The notes under the pieces were generated by a model that made no database searches, was not told the origin of the DNA, and worked only from the letters and a program-made list of their open reading frames with translations. A program made the position numbers and the translations under genes. A DNA stretch of 64,000 bases from Parascedosporium putredinis (Eukaryota > Ascomycota > Sordariomycetes > Microascales > Microascaceae). Positions 12,501-23,351 of this stretch are shown in pieces (within the stretch, counting starts at the first letter, position 1; every line of letters begins with the position of its first letter). The stretch is from positions 248,001-312,000 of the forward strand of contig CASHTG010000004.1 in the NCBI GenBank assembly GCA_949357655.1, written 5' to 3'.

Positions 12501-13297
12501 GTGTTAGGATGGATGAAGCTAAACCCCTTCCATGCTCTATCAAAAGATATTTGGGGTTTGTCGACGGGCGCCTCTAAGAGAGGGGGAACTAGATATGCCC
12601 TTTCCTCTCCATCCGAAGAGGAAGTCAGACCCTGAATCCCGTAGTGGCTGTCAACATGATGGCCGCCAGCCTTGTGGTAAACCTACATGTAGATACAGGA
12701 CCCATGGCCAAGAGCGCCGTCAGGCTTTCTCCCTCACCACACACTCGTGGAGAAGCGTACTTGACGTGCCAAGCCGAGATAGATGCCTCGGATCTGCAAG
12801 AGGAGGGCACTAACCAGCATGAAAAGAGCAACGGAAATATGGAACAAGATACCTTGGGCCCAAGAAAAAAGACAAAGACAAGAAAAAGAAACAACGACGT
12901 CAAAGACGCATCCAGGGCCAAGCCTATGGCCTTTATAACGCCAGTCGCTTCCAATCGTTTCGATATGAAACGCCGGGGAAAAAAAAAAAGACAAGAATCT
13001 AGCAAGAATCGCGCTGAGAAATAACAAGTGTTTACATGTAGGGATCAATCAACGCCGTGGTGAGAAAGGAAAAAAAGAAAAGATAAGAAGAGAAAAGTAA
13101 AGCAGAAAAGAAATATCCCGTCCCGTTTGCCCTGATTTTTTGTCTTTTAACCCTGTCCAGTAGCCCTCCCCGGCTTGTGTGCGCACTTTATTTGTTTCTT
13201 TCGGATTGCCTCTTCGCCATTCTCCTCTTCACTCCTTCTTCGCCTTGAAGTATCATCCAAACCAGTTCTATACAGACTCCGTCCACATCTTGTACTA
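9548..13297. other. Long intergenic region upstream of hulA
   Basis: 3.75 kb without a recognisable gene. The hulA-proximal part (about 9550-10700) is pyrimidine-rich on the coding strand and has a short GT repeat near 10510-10526, suggesting a long promoter or 5' leader. ORFs here, including one of 249 codons on the minus strand at 9934-10683, are low-complexity Ser/Pro/Phe reading and match no family. The segment 12.6-13.1 kb is A-rich. The pab2 3' UTR presumably covers the last few hundred bases. Confidence 0.45.
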
Positions 13298-14297
13298 CTA
13301 ATAGGGCTGGAAGCCACCCCTGCCACGACCCCGATAGCCTCCACGGTAGCCGCCACCACGAGGAAAACCGCGACCGCCCATGAACCCACGGCCACCACCA
13401 CCACCACCACCACGGAAGCCACCGCGGCCACGGCCGCGGCCCATGCCGGGAATGTTGGTCCTCTTGGGGACAACCTTGATGTTCCTGCCCTTGAATACGC
13501 TCTCGTTAAGAACGAGGGCCTGGGCAACGAGGCTTGGTTCGGTAAATTCGACGTAGGCATAGCTAGAAGAGAGTGGTGCATGTTAGCGGCAAGCCGTCAG
13601 GTGAGTGTCGACAACCGGGGAAATGTCTGGGGAAGAAGATCGAACTGCTCGGGATAGGGTATTTAAAGGTGGAACGGAGTGGGCGCCGGATAACACTTAC
13701 CCCTTGGGCTGGCCCGTGAACTTGTCCAACAGAATCGTGACGCGGTTGATGGAACCGCAGCTCTGGAAGTGAGCCTGAATCTCTTCGGGCGAGGCCGAGT
13801 AATCGACGTTTCCGACAAAGATGCTTCGGTTGTCGATGTCCTCCTTGTTGTCCGAGGACTCGTGGGCCTGCTGGTTGAGGCTGGCCTGCATCTCCCGAAG
13901 CTTGGCCGCCTCCTCTTCCATCTCAGCCACGCGCTGCTTCATGGCAGAGATCTCCTCCTATTCAAAGAAAAATAGACAATGGGTTTGTTTCAGTATATAT
14001 TCGACCAAGACAGCGGGCCGTTTCCCCCTTCGTCGTCTTCTTCCTCCTTTGCTCGCCATTGCGCAGCACGGGGACTCACGCAGGCCCTTCAAGGCACCTC
14101 GTGGATTCCGTGGTACGGAAGGGGCTACCCAGGCGGCGGCGGGCTTGGGGGCGGACTCGAGGTGGAAACGAAAAAGAAAAACAAATCACACACAACGCGT
14201 AACACAAAGCGTACCTCCTCTTCAGTGCCCTCTTCACCCGTAGTGCCCACGGCGGGTCATTAGGGATTGGGTCTTCTTGCTTGTGCTCTTCGGACAT
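13298..14297 (-). CDS. pab2: Nuclear poly(A)-binding protein Pab2 (PABPN1 homologue)
   Basis: Binds poly(A) tails in the nucleus and acts in exosome-linked RNA processing. Three exons: 14215-14297, 13701-13957 and 13298-13562; the two GT-AG introns are 257 and 138 bp. The acidic N-terminus is followed by a coiled coil (EEISAMKQRVAEMEEEAAKL) and one RRM: SIFVGNVDYSASPEEIQAHF (RNP2) and GQPKGYAYVEF (RNP1, split by intron 2), with the PABPN1-type block NESVFKGRNIKVVPKRTNIP. A glycine/arginine-rich RGG tail ends in GGFQPY. About 201 residues, as in family members. Exon 1 lacks one base in GGG 14254-14256; adding it changes a basic reading into the expected acidic GEEGTEEE. Confidence 0.94.
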
Positions 14298-15054
14298 GAT
14301 GGGCTGGATCGGTGTGGGCTAATCTATCAAGGGAGAGAAAAACATAGCGGTTAGATTGATGGCGAGTCAGAAGGGGAGGAGGGTTCGGGATTCAGGCAAG
14401 AGGGGGAGCAATCGCCTATCGCAATATGCCGACAAACGTACAGGATCGTTTTCGCTATTATATATTATCAAGGATAGTATATGCTATTCGAGGAAACCGA
14501 CGCCTAACAGTTCTCGTTAGCCATTGCAAAGGGGAACGCAAAGTGCCCGACCTCGTAGGGCGAGCTCGCCGTGGCGGGGCTACCCGACGCGCGCGCGCGG
14601 AAGGGATTCGAGACTGGGAAGCTCTCTGGCCCAATACCTCTCCAGAAGCCCGATAGAACGGAGTTGGGAACAGATTGAGGGGACAAATGGACTAAGAAGG
14701 ATAAATCGACTTACTTTTTCAGGATTGTACGCCGCTCACAAGCTTAGAGGGGTGGGTTGGGATAATATGATGGTGTCGAACAAAGAAAAAGAGCCGAGAC
14801 GAAGCCTGGTAGACAGAAGCTCTAGCAGGAATTTGACGTGAAATGGCAGCCTTGCCTAGTGAAAGAGGCCTGACAACATCAAGCTGCTGCCGTCAGATGT
14901 GGTCTGTGCACCCTGCTCAACCCTTGCCTCAAAGAAAAAAAACGAAAGCTGGCTGTGGAATTACGTCGCCGCCAAGTCTTTGAGCAGAGCAGCTGATATC
15001 AACTGCCAGCAGATACCAATCCAGCTTGACCTTGCGGGCCATCTCAAAGGAATG

Positions 15055-15398
15055 AAGCTATCATAGAAATAGCCCTCACCAGGGTGATTAAGGGGCCAAT
15101 TTTCAATAAAACCTACTCTACTAACAGCTCTTATCAAGCTATACCTCTTCAATAGGAAACCTAGAATTAACTAGCCCTAGAGGTTTATTTATCTTACTTA
15201 GTAGACCTCCTTTATGTTGGTATGGAGTATGAGCATTCATAGATTGTGAATATTAGTAGTTGAAGAAAGATAGATAGAATCTTAAATACTTAAGGAGAAT
15301 ATTAGAAGCTCTCTCTGAACTCAAGTATGATGATAAGAAGCTACTAAGTTCGATCCCTTTATCTATTGCTATAATAGCCAGCTCCCCCATTTATTCAA
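15055..15398. repeat. AT-rich, CpG-depleted island (RIP-like repeat relic)
   Basis: About 340 bp rich in TA dinucleotides (TAG, TAT, TTA, ATA throughout) with a single CpG, at 15351-15352, inside otherwise balanced sequence. This composition is what repeat-induced point mutation leaves in decayed transposon copies of Pezizomycotina. No intact ORF, terminal repeat or named element can be recognised, so the identity of the original repeat is unknown. Confidence 0.55.
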
Positions 15399-16572
15399 AC
15401 GCCTAGAGCTCTAGGTAATCTCCCCTCTCACAAAGCAATCAAACAGGTCAAAGGTGTTCCTGCAGGTGCTAGGACACTTTCATCGCAATCACCTCTTCTA
15501 TTCTTTCTTTGATTATATCACCATCCTTCCCCATACACCCCCGAAGAGCCGAGGGGAAACCAACGTCACGCGGGTTCCAAATGTTTGCTTTTATACATGA
15601 ACTTTCCCGGAGCAACCTCACCTTCTGAGTCGTGGGTTGAAACTACTTTGGGGAGCTCCGCCGGGGAAGGCCAGTGGGTCCCTCTTCCTCTCCCTCGACT
15701 AGTCTGGTCCTCTCGCTCTGGCTCACCACTATCGTCCCAAGCCGTCGTTTTGGAGGGTGGTTGGCCGGTGCTGAGACATGCATGAACCGGTCCCAGTAGC
15801 CAAAGGGGTGGAAATGTGAGAAGGGTTCCTTGTTGATCACTAAAAGCTCGCTGCTGCGTCCGAGAGACAAAAGAGGGAGGAGGGTAAGCGCACAAAATAG
15901 GATAGTGAGTACGGTGAATCGCGCGGGTGGCTTGAGAAAAGAAGCAACAAAGGTAGGGCATAGAGGGGAGGAAGGGACTCTGTGTGGCCCTATCAAACAG
16001 TCTCCGGAGGTGAGCTCTCGGGGTCCGTGTCAAGCACCGGACGCGGGTCTGGCCATCTCCAGCGCCGTGGATCCGTAGATGCAAGGTAACGGGGACGCCC
16101 AACACCCGAGGAAGAGGCGGGAGGATGATCTTCATCCGTCGAGAGCGCGGGATTCTGATGTTCATCTGTGCCAGCCTTTGGGAAATCTCTCTGGTTTATC
16201 ATATCCCACGGTTGGTTTAGCATCTAGATTCACCTGGAGACATTCCTCAAGATGATCATGATTTTAATACCAAGGTATGGATCGAATTGATACGCCTGAC
16301 CTTGTACCTCGGTATTCGATGATATTTCAGATCCTTTGCTAAACCCCAGAAAAAGGGTGAGGGGAGATCGTCCGGGGTTGGCAGAGCCTCGAAGACGGTA
16401 AGCGATTATTACATTGAAGCGTATGGAGAAATCCCTGGACACAGGTCTAATGCACAGCAATATGCATCCGCTAGTGCAGAGCACCACCCCCTCTGTTTCC
16501 CGCCTCCCCACCGGCCCAGCCGCTGCATCCCCTCGGAACGGACGAATACTACACTACAATTGAGTAGAGCGG

Positions 16573-16598
16573 TTTTTTTTTTTTTTTTTTTTTTTTTT
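16573..16598. repeat. 26-base poly(T) tract
   Basis: Uninterrupted run of 26 T. It could be the poly(A) tail of a minus-oriented retroposed insertion or a simple slippage tract. I could not see flanking target-site duplications. Confidence 0.8.
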
Positions 16599-18848
16599 GG
16601 TTCGATGGGCCCAAAGTCGGACGTCCCACTGGTCGAGTGGGGGTTCCCGTGCTCACTGGTAGGAGAATACGAGGGGATATGTGTGGAACTACAAGTAGAC
16701 TAGAGCCCAGTGCTCCGTGACCATCCCCCAACTCGCCAACACGGGTCCTGCAGAGGGCCGCCAATTCGTATCTTTAATATCGAGGGGGATGGAGGAGTGG
16801 GTGGCCCTCCTTCGTGTTCCCTCTGCTCAAATGCACACGTCAAAAACTGGACGTAAAAGCGTCCTCCGCCGGCTGGGTCCTCAGGTCGAAGCTGACGACT
16901 TCACTCCATCTCCCGCACACCTACAAGTATTTGCCTGCACCAACTTGCTTCTTCCCCAAAGGCCAAGAAATTGCTTGTATTCCTCAGCCCACAGGACAGA
17001 AATCGCCGTGTGGGCGTGTTCCCATCTTGAATCGTCTGCTTTTTTCTTCTTGATAAACCAGGGTCCTGGACCTGGGGTCGGTCGGATGCAGGAGCCGGGC
17101 TGGAGACTTTTTTTTTTTTTTGAGAATGGCCAAGATTTAAATACAGGATTCATGGACCTACCAGAAGCCCGGGAACACCATGTCCATGCATTATTATGAG
17201 CTGTTGCGGCAGCGGGCATGGTCAGGCCTGGCTGGCCTGTGGCCCATTTCCTAAACCCGAGTCATCGCGCTCTCACGTTTGCGGTGCAGGTCCCCCATGA
17301 CCGGAGTCATCCATGTCATCGTCGTAGCCACAGGCACAAGGACAGAGGAAACGCCACAGCACTTCAATCTTGGGAGTAGGCTTACATCTGTCGTAATGGA
17401 CTCCTCCCCGACCAATCTGGGGGAGAGCAATCGAAAAAGGGGCCAAAGAGGACCCCCAGCTGTCCACCAGACTAAGCTCGATGCGGGCATTCACTCAGGG
17501 AATCCCCGAGATTGGTACCTGAATTGTGAGCATGGAAAGTTGCCGGCCAAGCGTCGGTACCTCTTGCCGATGGGGAACAGAGCCAGATGCACTCGATATT
17601 TTCTTGTCCGAGAGTGAGACGAACCCTCTAGTGTAGTGTAGATGATTCCCCTCTCACGTTTCCCTCAATGGAATGATCGGTCGACAACATCTGTCTGGTC
17701 CAAGCCAAGCCATCCCTCCATATAATAATATCCATTCTGATTGAATCGCTTGAGGGTGGCACAACAAGGCTCTGCAGCTCTGTGATCTGGGAAGAAAAGC
17801 CATCAATGCAATCCTAATCTCCAGCACCACTCCTCATTTCACTCGTGGATGTGCATTGGCCGGGCCCTAGTCCTTGTCCGTCCCACTCCCACTCCCCCAT
17901 CTTCCACTCCCAACCCCTGCTCAGGCCAGTGAATCATTTTTTCTTGTAGCGCGCACCCCCGTCGCTGTGCTTTTCCTCCCCCATTATGATTGTTGATGAG
18001 TGATCAGGCAAGCTCAACATTGATCGTGATCACCCGCGGAGACTGATATCTTCAAACCTCGAAAATATACCAGAGTGCGATCTTGACAAGGAGAAGGTCC
18101 CCATTACCATTGCTTCTTGGACGCAAACAAGTCCTCTCCTCACTAGTGGTCCGTAGTAATTCCCCCATTGCCTCGCCGGTTGGAGGCTCAAGTAGCAACC
18201 GGACATTTGCATTGTTTTGGCTTCCGCACCAGGGAACGCAGCAACAGTCAACTTGTTTTTTCTGGTCATTTTCCCCATTCGCCCACCTTGAGCATCTTAC
18301 GGGATGGGATCGAATGGCTTGATTCATTCTCTGCATTCTGCTTCTTGACAGGGGTCTCTGTTGTGCATCGTAGCTGCTGTTTTGCCGTTTGAACGGTGTA
18401 TTCCCTCCGAATGCTGTGTGCGTTGGAGTAGTGCCCGCAGTCTCCACTGAACCACCCACACACTACGCCAAAATACACCCCCCTTCTCCCCTTCCTCAAT
18501 CTCATCACGTCCGGGCCGCAAACGCTGGGGCCCGAAAGCTCTCCAGCCCAGGAACACAATTCCACCCCCAGTTCCCAGCTCCCCGTTGCCCCATGTCTCG
18601 ATATTAAACCAAACCGGGTCCTCATCTCCTTCCTCTTTCTTTCCTTCCCTCTTCTTCTTCTCCATCCCTCACAAGCTCCACTCGTTGAATCATCACTCGA
18701 TTCCTTCAGTTTGTTTCTTTTGCACTCACGATAATAGTACATATTCATCGTTTAATACTTTCTTCTTAATCTTTTAATAACTTCTTTTTTTCTCTCGCCG
18801 TCTTTCTTCTCAAAAACCCACCAAACCAAACCAACCCCTACCGCCAAC

Positions 18849-19414
18849 ATGAAGTTCTTCCTCCCTCTCGCCCTCCTCGCCGCCGCCGTCTCCGCCGCTG
18901 AGACTGAGTGTGCCGCCGAGGTCATCGTCCAGAACTGCCTCGAGTCCCAGACCCTCAAGTTCGAGGCCTGCGGTCAGACCGACTACGACTGCCAGTGCGC
19001 CGCCCAGGAGGCCATCTCCACGTACGTTTGAAAGACCGGAGATTCTCAAAAGGATCCCAGTATACCATTATCCTACGGTAGACAGAACACTAACACTTTT
19101 GGGTTCGACACTATAGCTGCTACAACAACTGCCCCGGCGACTCTCGCAAGCTTCAGGCCGAGGGCCAAGTGAGCATCTACTGCGGCAACGCCTCCATCTA
19201 CGGCGCCAAGGCCAGCCAGAAGACCGCCGTCGCTACCCCCACCGCCAAGGGCGACAACAACGCCGCCGAGACCACCGGCACTGACGAGTCCGAGGCCACC
19301 TCCACCGGTGATGCCGCTCCCGCCGACAACAGCCCCGGCTCCGCTGCCGAGCTCGCCAGGAACGCTGGCAGTGTCCTCCTCGCCGTTGCCGGTGTCATGG
19401 CCGTCATCGTCTAA
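18849..19414 (+). CDS. Small secreted GPI-anchored Cys-rich cell-surface protein (CFEM-like)
   Basis: Predicted 156-residue protein of a type often annotated as GPI-anchored Ser/Thr-rich protein in Sordariomycetes. Two exons (18849-19021, 19117-19414) with a 95-bp GT-AG intron. Residues 1-17 form a signal peptide (MKFFLPLALLAAAVSAA). A domain with eight cysteines follows, including the CFEM-like core TDYDCQC, a CYNNC pair and IYCGN. A Thr/Ser/Ala/Glu-rich stalk comes next, then a hydrophobic C-terminal tail (VLLAVAGVMAVIV) ending without charge, as for GPI addition; NAG just before it is a plausible anchor site. The first two cysteines are 8 residues apart, not 3 as in classic CFEM, so CFEM-like is safer. 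The frame is intact and codon usage is strongly C-ending, which suggests high expression. Role not known. Confidence 0.85.
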
Positions 19415-21483
19415 ACGATCAACGCGGGACAAGGAGTAGATCTTAGGGGTGTGTTGGGGGAGGGTGGCTCGTTGCGATGTGCCACCAAAAGCACATAGAA
19501 AACCTTTGACTGGAAGCCGTGGAGAGGTGGCTTGATTTTTTTTTTTTTTTTCAACGTTCATTAAAATATACCACATACCATTCGTTGACTCTTTTGATCT
19601 TTACTTCTCCTTTGGTAAACTTGATACGTGATGTAGAATGTCTGGGATAGCCCTATTGCTTCTCCATAGAGGTCCAGCCGTTGCCAGTGCGACGCGACGC
19701 GCTTTTTTCCCTCTTTTTTCTCCGCCAGCTTGATCGCGGCACTACAATGTTGTTCCCTAATTCTCTAACGGCCCAGTGGGTTTTCGATTGAGAAACCGAA
19801 TCGCCTTCAATCAGCATTCAAGCGGAAAGAGAACCAGCCAAATACATACTATGGAGGACAAGGTCCAGGAATCCGGAACAATCCACATCAGTAATCATGT
19901 GCTGGCTGTCGTCCCATCCCGTCTTTCATGTGTTGGCTCCACCGCAAATCTACAACCGCTGATTGGCTGTATGGGGTTTGGGGGAAGAGACGACACTCGT
20001 GCGACGCGACAGCATGAAGCCAGTGTCTTTTTTTGCTTACTGGGATTTTCACTCTTGGAGCTTGCACTGATTAATATGTGACCGCCAAACACATGAACGA
20101 AATTCGAGCTGGAGGATTGAGGTAGCAGGTGTCGATGATTGCCTCCTATTTTACTTAAGAGAAGCAGCACGATGCAGAAGGGTTACCGGCGGCACTTTAT
20201 GCCCAAACTTACATACCCCCAGAGCGTAACAACAAGCATAGGTGAGTCTACAAAGGCAGCTAGATATCGCACTACCAGGCATACATATATTACGTTGGAC
20301 GAGCATGATGGACGTCGAGATTTTGAAACAGCTTGTTTTGTGTTCAAGCCTTTATTTTCATTCCAGCTATTTTCCAGCCCCGTTTTTAGTTGGTAGGGTT
20401 AGGGAGGCGATGGAGAGTTTGGTAAATCCCCGCGCTCCGTTCCCTTCCTGGGCCAAAAATAATATACACAGATATGGCCCCCTTCTTTGAACCTCTACTT
20501 CTTCTCTTCCTTCCTTGCGCTTTTTCAGACAAGAAAACAACAATCATACAGAGGAGGGCGTTGGAGAGGTTCAAGGGAAAAGAAAACAAGAAAAGGGAAT
20601 ATGAAGCAGAAACAAAGACCATCTGAAGAGAAATAAAAAGAACAAGAAAAACAGGAAAAGAGAAGGAGTGGGTTGCGTCAAAACAACTCCTCCTAGCCAA
20701 GCACGAGATGCAAGATGGGCATAGAACCTGGACGTCCAACTCGTCCGTCTGAGCCATCTCTAGTCTCCGTTGCGGTGGCTTCATTTTTTCGTATCCTTGG
20801 CGCTGTTGACGGAAATCACAAGAGGAACAAGTAGAAAAGAAAAGAGAAAAGACGAAAGAAAAGAAAAAAGAAACCGCTCCCCATCCGCTTTCCAGATCCC
20901 GAGAGGGCCCCAACTGTTTGTGCGCAATCTCGAAGCATTTCCGTTTCCCGGCACCAACTCCCCCAACCAGAAACCCCAACCAACGGCCAGAAAGAAAAAG
21001 ACGATATAAACGCGCGGGAGCAAGTGTAACAAACAGAAAAGACACACGCCCCCATTGTATGTGACGAAGAACAAAAGGGGTACGCATCGAGCAAACAAAA
21101 CTGGATGGAATTCAACAACAGGCAATGAAATTCAACGAAGGATAACTTCCGCAACAGCCTGAACGCCATGCAAGAAAAGAAGAGAGGATAGGAAACAAAG
21201 GAAGCAATCGTTGCAGAGACTCGAGAAGAAGAAAAAAGTGAACACTGGCCAGGGCCCAGAAGTCTGGAGACCAGTGTACAGCGGTGAAGAGGATGGCGGA
21301 AGAAGAAATCAAAAGACTGGCGAGTAGGAAATAGTATATCATGACTAAAAGCGAGTATGGTGGGCAAAGTGAGTCGAGTGTTTGAATTGAAAGTGAAGTG
21401 TAGAAGAGGGGAGAAAAGGTGGTGGAAACCCTTAGCAGGACTGAATGAGAACGTGGCGCGCAATGCTATGCATGCGGTATAGC
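19415..21483. other. Convergent intergenic region
   Basis: 2.1 kb between two convergent genes. A T tract lies at about 19537-19551, and there is a long A/G-rich stretch on the plus strand (about 20520-20880 and 20980-21420). The 233-codon and 215-codon minus-strand ORFs here come from that skewed composition and show Ser/Phe/Leu-rich reading without family resemblance. Confidence 0.45.
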
Positions 21484-23351
21484 CTAGACGTTGCGCGCTC
21501 CTCTGCGGTCGTTGTTATTCTTGACGGGGCTGACAAGGGTGACTTCCTTCTTGTTCTCCTTGCGAATTTGGACAGCGGAAGCGCCCGACTCGCCGTGGTG
21601 GCGCAGCGACCTCGGCGCGTCGTCGTCCATGGCGATATCAGCGACATCAGACAGTGACTCGGCCTCCATGTTGTCGCTAGCACCGGATTCCGAGGACCCG
21701 TCATCAGACTCGTCGTACTCGCCGTCGTCGCTAACGAGGGACGGAGCATTGTTACTCGCCGAGGTGTTCGGGCTGAGATCTGCGTCCATGTCCATGTCAT
21801 CATCATCGTCTCGGATGATGACGACGTCTGGCTGCTCACCAGGCTTCCTTGATGTAGGAGTCGCCAGAGGGAGCATGGATGCAGGACCAATCTTGCTGGT
21901 GGGCCTCGTGACAGCGGGCATGCGCAGGACCTGAGGCGTAGAGACGGGGCTCGCAGACGTGGGTGTCTCGCTCTCATCCATGTCATAGCCAGGAGAAGAC
22001 AGGTCGTCATCAAAGATGTCGGTTTTGGCGTCGCTGACAAGCTGCTGAAGATCGCCAGTGAACTGCCGGGCCTTCATGAGGCGGGACAAATAAGGTGCAT
22101 CCGATGCCGGCACAAGCTTTCCGCTCGAGGCGGCGGGTTTGGCGGCCACAGGGATGTCTACGGCGTTGGGGTGCTTGCCTTGCTTGTAGAGCCGAAGCGA
22201 CTCCTGAATCCTGAGCTGAAGGTTGGTGAAGGCTTCTTGCCGCGACATATCGGTTTGCGCATAAGGATGAACGAGGCCAGAGGGCGGCGGCGGCACAACG
22301 GTGGCTGAAGGCACAACGGGTGAGATGACCTGTTTGGGCTGCTCCTCCACAACAGGCTTCGCCGCTGCGGGCGTCTTGGCGTTGTCGTTGGACTCGATGG
22401 GGTGTCCGCTGTGGATAGCGGCCTCCTCATGGCTCTTGAAATCACGACGGTGAGCAATGCGACAGTGGTTGATGAAGCCCTGGATGCTGAGAAAGTTCTC
22501 GCGATGACAGTCGAGGCAGACGAGCTTGACGATTTGGCCGTCAGATTGACGCTTCAGTGTGCAAGGGCCGTTCTTGTCCTTGGGGGCAGGATAGCCACCC
22601 ATGAGCGACTGCAGCTTTTGGCCCGCGTTGCCGCGTACCGGTCGCTGCTTGCTTCCAACGGACACGTCGCCTGCGCTGTTCCTCGTTGTGCGACCCTCAG
22701 CGCTCACCCTCGCGTTGCGCATGTCATAAGGCGACTGCCAGTTAGGCAGCATACCATCAAACATGGGGTCGGGGATGAGCCACTTGGCGTAATGCCTAGC
22801 ATATGGGCCGTCGACAACGCCGAAGGGGGCGCCCATCTGGGAACTTCCTTGCCGGGCCTGCGAAGGGCAGGTCCCTTGCCGCCAGCAATCTCAACCATTT
22901 GATCCGGAGTCGGGCATGTGATCGGGTACGGGATGAGATGGCAACGGCGCAACTGTTCCAAGGCGATCTGGCACTTGGCAAGCTCCTGGTCAATCAACCG
23001 CAGCTCGTCATGCTTGTGGAGGATCTCCAGACCAAACTGGAACTGAATCAAGTCGTGCACCTTCTCCTGTCGGCTTTCGGCAGCTTCGGCATCGCTAATC
23101 TTGGCGTCGTTCGCGGTAGCGTCCTCGGTCTCGGACGACTTGGGGCGCTTGGCAGCTGGCGCAAGGTCATGGGCAGGTTCGTCGCGCTCCCTCTTCAGGG
23201 GCGGACGCGCCACAAGAGCGCCAGCACCAGACGTCGCTATCGTTGGGTGGATCAAATGCACGGAGGGCGTGGGAAACGAGTGAATCATGGGTCGGTCGAG
23301 CTTAATGCCCTCTTCACCTCCCCTTGAATCACCTCCCCAGAATCGAAACAT
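21484..23351 (-). CDS. AHC1-like C2H2 zinc-finger protein (putative ADA/SAGA-type HAT complex component)
   Basis: About 622 residues, no intron. The start at 23351 (MFRFWGGDSRGG) is chosen; the frame also runs upstream to 23441. The N-terminal part carries a basic KRERDEP/AAKRPKSS segment and a helical region (EKVHDLIQFQFGLEILHKHD, then DQELAKCQIALEQLRRCHL). The middle has ARHYAKWLIPDPMFDG and a single C2H2 finger, LVCLDCHRENFLSIQGFINH followed by CRIAH, matching the finger of fungal AHC1-like proteins. The rest is disordered and acidic, with a DDDDDMDMDAD run. In yeast, Ahc1 belongs to the ADA histone acetyltransferase complex; that role here is by family only. The frame breaks at GGG 22839-22841 (plus strand) and one restored base joins both halves. 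Confidence 0.75.

Larger units (their letters stand above)
14298..18848. other. 4.5 kb gene-free divergent region
   Basis: Lies between pab2 (minus) and the GPI protein gene (plus). It contains the AT-rich CpG-poor island at about 15055-15398, a 26-T tract at 16573-16598 and a shorter T tract near 17109-17121. ORFs of up to 199 codons (minus, 15566-16165) match nothing I know. The last 250 bp before 18849 are strongly pyrimidine-rich and look like a core promoter and leader. Confidence 0.5.

Noticed and set aside
15566..16223. Possible small minus-strand gene (199-codon ORF plus an upstream ORF)
   Set aside because: Polar, partly protein-like composition, but no family, no clear splice sites and no conserved motif.
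20386..21463. Overlapping 233- and 215-codon minus ORFs
   Set aside because: They arise from an A/G-rich plus strand; hydrophobic Ser/Phe/Leu reading with no family match in the 3' region of two convergent genes.
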